From Streptomyces sp. NBRC 110028 (lineage in GTDB: Bacteria; Actinomycetota; Actinomycetes; Streptomycetales; Streptomycetaceae), in NCBI RefSeq assembly GCF_001417735.1, contig NZ_BBUZ01000043.1, positions 32,602 through 96,601 on the forward strand: DNA of 64,000 bases, read 5' to 3'. The notes below the pieces were generated by a model. That model searched no databases and was not told where the DNA came from. It saw only the letters and a program-made list of their open reading frames with translations. The position numbers and the translations under genes are program-made. This document shows, piece after piece, positions 58,956-64,000 of this stretch; the first letter of the stretch is position 1; every line of letters begins with the position of its first letter.

Positions 58956-60514
58956 CGGTCGATGCCCAGTCCCACGCCATCGCACCGCGCCGCACATATC
59001 TGATCGGCCGTGCCCGCCCCAACGCGATCGTCGGCAAGAACCGCGAGACCGGTGAGATCGCGCTGATCATCGCGGGCGCGTTCATCGGGATGATGTGCGG
59101 GCTGCTGGTGCCGATGCTGACGCTGCGCATCGTCGCCCTGGTCGGCTTCCCGACCCTCGCGCTGGCCGCCGTGTACGTGCCGTACAACGGGCGCACGTTC
59201 TACCGCTGGTTCGAGATCAACCGTTCGTACCGGCGCAGCGTCCGCAAGGGCACCACCGGCTATCGCTCCGCTGCCGCCGAGGCCGGCACCCGGCTCGACG
59301 GCCGCGAGGTGGAGGTCGGGCCGCCCCCCGGCATCGGCCGGATCAACTGGCTGGCCGCGCCGTTCGGCCCGGACGAGATCGCCGTCCTGCTGCACGCCGA
59401 CCGCCGCACGGTCACCGCCGCGATCGAGATCGAGGGCCCGGGCGTGGGCCTGCGGGACAGCGAGGACCAGGAGGCCCTGGTCGACCGGTTCGGCACGCTG
59501 CTCAAGCATGTGGCCAACGGCGACGGCTTCGTGACCCGGCTGCAGATGCTGGCCCGCACCCTCCCCGCCGACCCGGACGCGCACGCCAAGGACGTCGAGC
59601 GGCGCGGCGACACCGGCGCCCCGGGCTGGCTCAAGGACTCGTACGACCAGCTGCAGTCGATGGTGTCCACCTCCTCCGAGCAGCACCGCGCCTACCTCGT
59701 CGCCTGCATGCACTACACCCGCGACCTGGCTGCCGAGGCGCAGGCCATCGCGCGCGCCACCCGGCGCAGCGGCGGCGGCCGCCGGATCGACAAGGACGCC
59801 GGCCTGGCCGTGATCATGGCGCGTGAGCTGACCGACATCTGCGCGCGGCTCGCCGAGGCCGACATCCGGGTGCGTCAGCCCCTCGGGCAGGGGCGGCTGG
59901 CCTCGCTCATCCACTCCATGTACGACCCGGACCACCCCATCGACCACATCCAGGCGATGACCAAGCGCAACGCCTGGCCCGCCGAGCTGGACGCGATGGA
60001 GCCCACCTACCTCCAGGCGAAGACCCGCGAGTCCAGCACCCGCGAGCCCTGGTGCCACGCCACCGCATGGGTGAAGGAATGGCCCATGACGCCGGTCGGG
60101 GTGAACTTCCTCGCCCCGCTGCTCGTCCACACCCCCGATGTCATCCGTACGGTCGCCGTCTGCATGGACCTGGAGCCCACGGAGATCGCGATCGAGCGGA
60201 TGCTGACCGAAAAGGTCAACGACGAGGCCGAGGCCAGCCGCGCCGCGAAGATGAACCGTACGGTGGACCCGCGCGACATCGCCGCGCACGGCCGGCTCGA
60301 CCAGCGGGGCGAGGACCTGGCCAGCGGTGCCGCGGGCGTCAACCTGGTCGGCTACATCACCGTCTCCTCCCGCTCGCCGGAGGGGCTCGCCCGCGACAAG
60401 CGGACCATCCGGGCCTCGGCGGGGAAGAGCTATCTCAAGCTGGAGTGGTGCGACCGTGAGCACCACCGCGCTTTTGTGAACACGCTGCCGTTCGCGACCG
60501 GTATCCGCCGTTAG
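58952..60514 (+). CDS. SCO6880-family protein, VirB4 N-terminal-like half
   Basis: 520 residues with two membrane helices near the N-terminus (IALIIAGAFIGMMCGLLV, LRIVALVGFPTLALAAVYV), followed by a large soluble region with ATP-binding-like sheets but no Walker motifs (EIAVLLHADRRTVTAAIEIE, VNLVGYITVSSRSPEGLARD). In many T4SS this region is the N-terminal part of VirB4; here it is a separate gene with the ATPase part in the next gene. GTG at 58952 overlaps the previous stop. It is the family I know as SCO6880. Confidence 0.85.
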   Translation: MTVDAQSHAIAPRRTYLIGRARPNAIVGKNRETGEIALIIAGAFIGMMCGLLVPMLTLRIVALVGFPTLALAAVYVPYNGRTFYRWFEINRSYRRSVRKGTTGYRSAAAEAGTRLDGREVEVGPPPGIGRINWLAAPFGPDEIAVLLHADRRTVTAAIEIEGPGVGLRDSEDQEALVDRFGTLLKHVANGDGFVTRLQMLARTLPADPDAHAKDVERRGDTGAPGWLKDSYDQLQSMVSTSSEQHRAYLVACMHYTRDLAAEAQAIARATRRSGGGRRIDKDAGLAVIMARELTDICARLAEADIRVRQPLGQGRLASLIHSMYDPDHPIDHIQAMTKRNAWPAELDAMEPTYLQAKTRESSTREPWCHATAWVKEWPMTPVGVNFLAPLLVHTPDVIRTVAVCMDLEPTEIAIERMLTEKVNDEAEASRAAKMNRTVDPRDIAAHGRLDQRGEDLASGAAGVNLVGYITVSSRSPEGLARDKRTIRASAGKSYLKLEWCDREHHRAFVNTLPFATGIRR

Positions 60515-60595
60515 CCGACCGCAGCTGATCAGCTGATCGATAGCCGTCAAAGACGACCTTGAGACGACTGGGACTGGGACGATAGGGGCTCCGCC

Positions 60596-62014
60596 GTGGC
60601 CGATCCGATGACCGCCGTCACCGACGCGTTCACCAGCTTTCTGTTCGGGAAGGTGGAGACGATTCGGCTGCCGGTCCGTACGTCCACGGGGCAGGCGCAG
60701 GCCGTCTACCTCCCGACAGCGGCCCCCGGCCTCGGCGACTCGGGCGTCATCATCGGGCGCGAGGTGTACTCCGGGAAGGGCTACATCTACGACCCGTTCC
60801 AGCTGTACGGCCAGCAGCTGCCCGCCCCGCACTGGCTGGTGCTCGGGGAGTCCGGCAATGGCAAGTCGGCCCTGGAGAAGACGTACGTACTGCGTCAGCT
60901 CCGGTTCCGCGACCGCCAGGTGGTGGTGCTGGACGCGCAGGGCGAGGACGGCGTCGGCGAGTGGAACCTGATCGCCCAGGAGCTGGGGATAACGCCCATC
61001 CGGCTCGACCCGATGGCGGCCCTGGACGGCGGCATCCGGCTCAACCCCCTGGACCCGTCGATCACGACGACCGGTCAGCTGGCCCTGCTCCGCACGATCA
61101 TCGAGGTCGCGATGGGGCACGGGCTCGACGAGCGCTCCGGATTCGCCCTCAAGGTCTCGCACGCCTACGTCAACGAGACCATCACCGACCGCCAGCCCGT
61201 ACTGACCGACATCGTCGAGCAGCTGCGCCACCCGGAGCCGGAGTCGGCCGAGGCGATGAACGTCGACCTGGACGACGTACGGGCCTGGGGCCTGGACGTC
61301 GCCCTGGTGCTGGACCGGCTGGTCGACGGTGACCTGCGCGGCATGTTCGACGGTCCGACCACGGCCGGAATCGATCTCGACGCGCCGCTCATCGTCTTCG
61401 ACCTGTCCCATATCGACCGCAACTCGATCGCGATGCCCATCCTCATGGCCATCGTGGGTGTCTGGCTGGAGCACACCTGGATCCGGCCCGACCGCAAGAA
61501 GCGCATCTTCCTGGTCGAAGAGGCCTGGCACATCATCAACTCGCCCTTCGTCGCCCAGCTCTTCCAGCGGCTGCTGAAGTTCGGCCGACGGCTCGGACTG
61601 TCCTTCGTCGCCGTCGTCCACCATCTGTCCGACGTCGTCGACGGCGCGGCGGCGCGCGAGGCCGCGGCGATCCTCAAGATGGCCTCGACCCGGACGATCT
61701 ACGCCCAGAAGGCGGACGAGGCCCGGGCCACCGGGCGGGTGCTGGGCCTGCCCCGCTGGGCGGTCGAGATCATTCCGACGCTCTCGCCCGGTATCGCGGT
61801 CTGGGACGTCAACGGCAACGTACAGGTCGTCAAACACCTGATCACCGAGGCCGAGCGCCCCCTCGTCTACACCGACCGGGCAATGACCGAGGACGGGATC
61901 GCCGTCCAGCTGGCCGCCGAGGCAGAGGCCGAGGAGCGAGCGGCAGCGGCGGTCGAGGCCGCGGCGGAGGCGGAGCCCTACGGCGGTCCGTCGTACGGCT
62001 CCACGGTGGCCTGA
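60596..62014 (+). CDS. VirB4/TraC-type secretion ATPase (C-terminal half)
   Basis: 472 residues. A full ATPase core is present: Walker A GESGNGKSA near residue 85, Walker B RIFLVEEAW near residue 305, and the VirB4-type IINSPFVAQLFQRLLKFGRR after it, then KMASTRTIYAQ. It lacks the N-terminal VirB4 domain, which is in the preceding gene. It should power assembly or transport. GTG at 60596. It is 81 bases after the previous gene, the widest gap in this operon. The C-terminus is Ala/Glu-rich. Confidence 0.92.
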   Translation: MADPMTAVTDAFTSFLFGKVETIRLPVRTSTGQAQAVYLPTAAPGLGDSGVIIGREVYSGKGYIYDPFQLYGQQLPAPHWLVLGESGNGKSALEKTYVLRQLRFRDRQVVVLDAQGEDGVGEWNLIAQELGITPIRLDPMAALDGGIRLNPLDPSITTTGQLALLRTIIEVAMGHGLDERSGFALKVSHAYVNETITDRQPVLTDIVEQLRHPEPESAEAMNVDLDDVRAWGLDVALVLDRLVDGDLRGMFDGPTTAGIDLDAPLIVFDLSHIDRNSIAMPILMAIVGVWLEHTWIRPDRKKRIFLVEEAWHIINSPFVAQLFQRLLKFGRRLGLSFVAVVHHLSDVVDGAAAREAAAILKMASTRTIYAQKADEARATGRVLGLPRWAVEIIPTLSPGIAVWDVNGNVQVVKHLITEAERPLVYTDRAMTEDGIAVQLAAEAEAEERAAAAVEAAAEAEPYGGPSYGSTVA

Positions 62015-62015
62015 C

Positions 62016-63908
62016 ATGACGGCGGGGCACTACCGCGGCGGACCCGCGGAGCACGGCGATCACGGAGGCCACGGAAGTCACGGAAGACCGCCGTCCCCCC
62101 AGGGCGGCATTCCGGACGGGCTGCTGCTCGGGCTCATCGCCTTTCTGCTGGGGCTGACCGTACTGATCTGGTCGGCGACCGGCCTGTCCGCACTCTTCGC
62201 GCACGGCGCCTGGCCGGACGGCCTCAGCTTCCTGCACACGCCCCTGGCGCTGCGCCACCTGGTGGAGGAGCCGCACAACCTGGCGGCGGCCTGGCCCGCC
62301 ACACCGAAGACCCAGCTGTCCGGGTACGGACTGTTCTGGGGCGTCTTCATCAGCGAACTGATGGTGCTGATCGTGCTCGCGGTCTTCGCGATCGGCACGC
62401 TGACCCGCTACCGGCTGGTCCGCGCCAAGCGCCGCGCCGCCCGGACCCGGCCCCAGGCCCAGGCCACACCCGGCATCGCCGACGCTACGGACGCCGCCGA
62501 CGGCACGGGTACGGAGCGGGCTCACGGCCCCGCGTACGCCCCCGAAGGCACCGCGTACCGGACGGCGCCCCCGGAAGCCCCCCACCCACCCGTCCACGGG
62601 ACGGTGACGGGCCACGGCGGACCGGGGCACGGCGGACCCGGGCACGACCACATTCCGGCCGCCCGGCCCGAGGGGACCCCCGCGCCCGGCGCCCCCGGCG
62701 CTCGCGACGCGGTCACGGCGTATGGCAACGGCGCCCACCACCGCGGAACCCCGGTCGAGGCCATCGCCCCCGGCGCCGAGGGGCCGGTCGGCCTCCCAGC
62801 CCCCGCGTACGAGACGGCCGCCGGCCCCGGCCCGGTCACCCCGGAACCCACCGAGCCGGCCGCCCCGGCGCCCGCCCCCGGCGGCCTCCGGGGCCCCGCC
62901 TCGCCGCCACAGCCCGCCTCCGCCCCCGGCGCCGGCCTCGCCGCCGGACTGTTCGGCCCCGGCGGGGAACCGGCCCGGTCCCGCGTCCTCTTCGGCACCG
63001 AGCGCGGCGAAGCCGCCGCCCAGGCCATCCTGGAAGCGGTCGGCCCGGTTGTCGCCGTCACCAGCGATCCCGGCCTGTGGGCCGCGACGAAGGACGCCCG
63101 CGCCAAGTTCGGGCCCACCCACGTCTTCGACCCGTCCCACCTCCTCGACACCCCTGCCCGGCTGCGCTGGAACCCGGCGGACGACTGCGCTTCCCGCGAG
63201 GTCGCGGCCGCCCGTGCCGCCGCCCTGCTGGCCCCCGTACGCCCCGCGCACGCGATGGACCAGCCCATGGCACAGGCCGCGGAGACGATGCTGCGCTGCT
63301 GGCTGCACGCGGCCGCGGTGGACGGCCGTCCCTTCCGCCACGTACACCGCTGGGCACAGGGCAACTCGGCGCATGAGCCGGTACGGATCCTCCGTACGCA
63401 TCCCAAGGCGGCGGGCGGCATGGCAGGCGAGCTGGAAGCCACCCTCACCGCGCACCCCGAACGCCGCGATACGGCCCAGGAACTCACAGCACGTGCGCTG
63501 GGCGCACTCTCGTCGATCCACATTCGGGACGCGTGCAATCCGGGGCGAGCCGACGCGCTCGCTCTGGAGTCATTCATCGGTGAAGGGGGAACCCTCTATC
63601 TGATGGGGGAATCCATCGAGGATCCCCGAACCCATCCGGGTGCGATGCCCTTGTTGACCGCACTCGCCTCGCACGTGGTCGAGCACGGCCGGCGCATGGC
63701 CGAACGGTCATCCTCCGGTCGGCTCGACCCACCACTGACCCTGGTGCTGGACGACGTGGCCGCCGTTGCGCCGCTGCCCGCCCTGCCGGACCTGCTGACC
63801 CAGGGCGCAGCCCTGGGCCTGCCCACGCTGGCCCTGATGCGCTCGCAGGAGCAGGCACGAGCCCGTTGGCCGCGCCACACCCTGACCGCCGGGCAGGAGC
63901 TGGGATAG
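62016..63908 (+). CDS. TraG/VirD4-like coupling protein with degenerate P-loop
   Basis: 630 residues. Two membrane helices (about 33-55 and 105-127) are followed by a 190-residue Pro/Ala/Gly-rich linker and a C-terminal ATPase-like domain. The VirD4 features ILEAVGPVVAVTSDPGLW and FDPSHLL are visible, as is a Walker B-like TLVLDDVAAVAPLPALPDLL. The Walker A position reads FGTERGEAAAQ and has no Lys, so ATP hydrolysis is doubtful. Coupling proteins normally bring cargo to the channel. ATG at 62016 is one base after the upstream stop. The transcript may continue beyond the window. Confidence 0.85.
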   Translation: MTAGHYRGGPAEHGDHGGHGSHGRPPSPQGGIPDGLLLGLIAFLLGLTVLIWSATGLSALFAHGAWPDGLSFLHTPLALRHLVEEPHNLAAAWPATPKTQLSGYGLFWGVFISELMVLIVLAVFAIGTLTRYRLVRAKRRAARTRPQAQATPGIADATDAADGTGTERAHGPAYAPEGTAYRTAPPEAPHPPVHGTVTGHGGPGHGGPGHDHIPAARPEGTPAPGAPGARDAVTAYGNGAHHRGTPVEAIAPGAEGPVGLPAPAYETAAGPGPVTPEPTEPAAPAPAPGGLRGPASPPQPASAPGAGLAAGLFGPGGEPARSRVLFGTERGEAAAQAILEAVGPVVAVTSDPGLWAATKDARAKFGPTHVFDPSHLLDTPARLRWNPADDCASREVAAARAAALLAPVRPAHAMDQPMAQAAETMLRCWLHAAAVDGRPFRHVHRWAQGNSAHEPVRILRTHPKAAGGMAGELEATLTAHPERRDTAQELTARALGALSSIHIRDACNPGRADALALESFIGEGGTLYLMGESIEDPRTHPGAMPLLTALASHVVEHGRRMAERSSSGRLDPPLTLVLDDVAAVAPLPALPDLLTQGAALGLPTLALMRSQEQARARWPRHTLTAGQELG

Positions 63909-63942
63909 CCGCACACCGCACCTGAGGCGATGGCCAGGGCCC

Positions 63943-63978
<36 letters not shown>

Positions 63979-64000
63979 GCGCTGAACACGGAAGTGTTCC

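Noticed and set aside
56125..63908. Calling the secretion-like operon an integrative conjugative element
   Set aside because: No relaxase, integrase, attachment site or replication gene is visible, and both visible flanks look like core chromosome.

Overview
The window is high-GC actinobacterial chromosome and almost certainly Streptomyces. Supporting genes are the XRE/DUF5753-DUF397-anti-sigma-ATPase trio, glnR, the nickel regulator nur, the c-di-GMP-responsive anti-sigma factor rsiG, SoxR, Cys-containing leader peptides and PHO-box-controlled pst genes. Gene content resembles the conserved core of S. coelicolor (from memory, roughly SCO4126-SCO4205), not a chromosome end. No rRNA, tRNA or CRISPR was recognised. 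One short MITE-like element is present.

1-15.8 kb is mostly accessory or regulatory. It opens with the C-terminal part of a NACHT-LRR protein cut by the window edge, followed by the developmental-type trio (1.2-3.2 kb). Next come a LysR/cupin pair with a perfect operator palindrome, DoxX, DJ-1/PfpI and GlxA-like genes, and a methyltransferase. A decayed patch at 8.4-9.9 kb holds a frameshifted acetyltransferase and two headless gene ends. A MerR/ene-reductase pair, an RRM protein and a DUF2993 lipid-binding protein follow, then a tiny Lys/Pro-rich peptide gene between two strong terminators and an ABC exporter.

15.8-27 kb: a MITE sits at the stop codon of a response regulator. Then come a histidine kinase, a second near-identical regulator and an HtrA-type protease, followed by a LacI regulator and glnR with an overlapping upstream ORF. 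A hydrolase and a heterodimeric ABC exporter complete this part.

27-43 kb is core metabolism and regulation. It has a sulfur block (ThiS/MoaD-like carrier, leader peptide with two Cys codons, thiosulfate sulfurtransferase, DUF1416 protein, DsrE protein), then nitrobindin, nur, ygfZ, dtd and rsiG. SoxR with a divergent FMN reductase, an NAD(P)H-quinone reductase, an XRE regulator with a perfect upstream palindrome, an HbhA-like protein, a PP2C-type regulator and an NlpC/P60 hydrolase follow.

43-54 kb is phosphate and copper: a PHO box, pstSCAB, a convergent low-affinity pit/PhoU-like pair, csoR with its operator, a protein built on DNA minisatellites, a lipoprotein, a flavin oxidase and a PAP2 phosphatase.

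54-64 kb is the most interesting part: a chromosomal type IV secretion-like operon. It encodes a small two-helix protein, a single-pass protein, a VirB6/TrbL-like channel, a VirB4 function apparently split over two genes, and a TraG/VirD4-like protein whose P-loop is degenerate. A divergently transcribed transglycosylase/P60 enzyme precedes it. No relaxase or integrase is visible, so it may be a domesticated machine rather than a mobile element.
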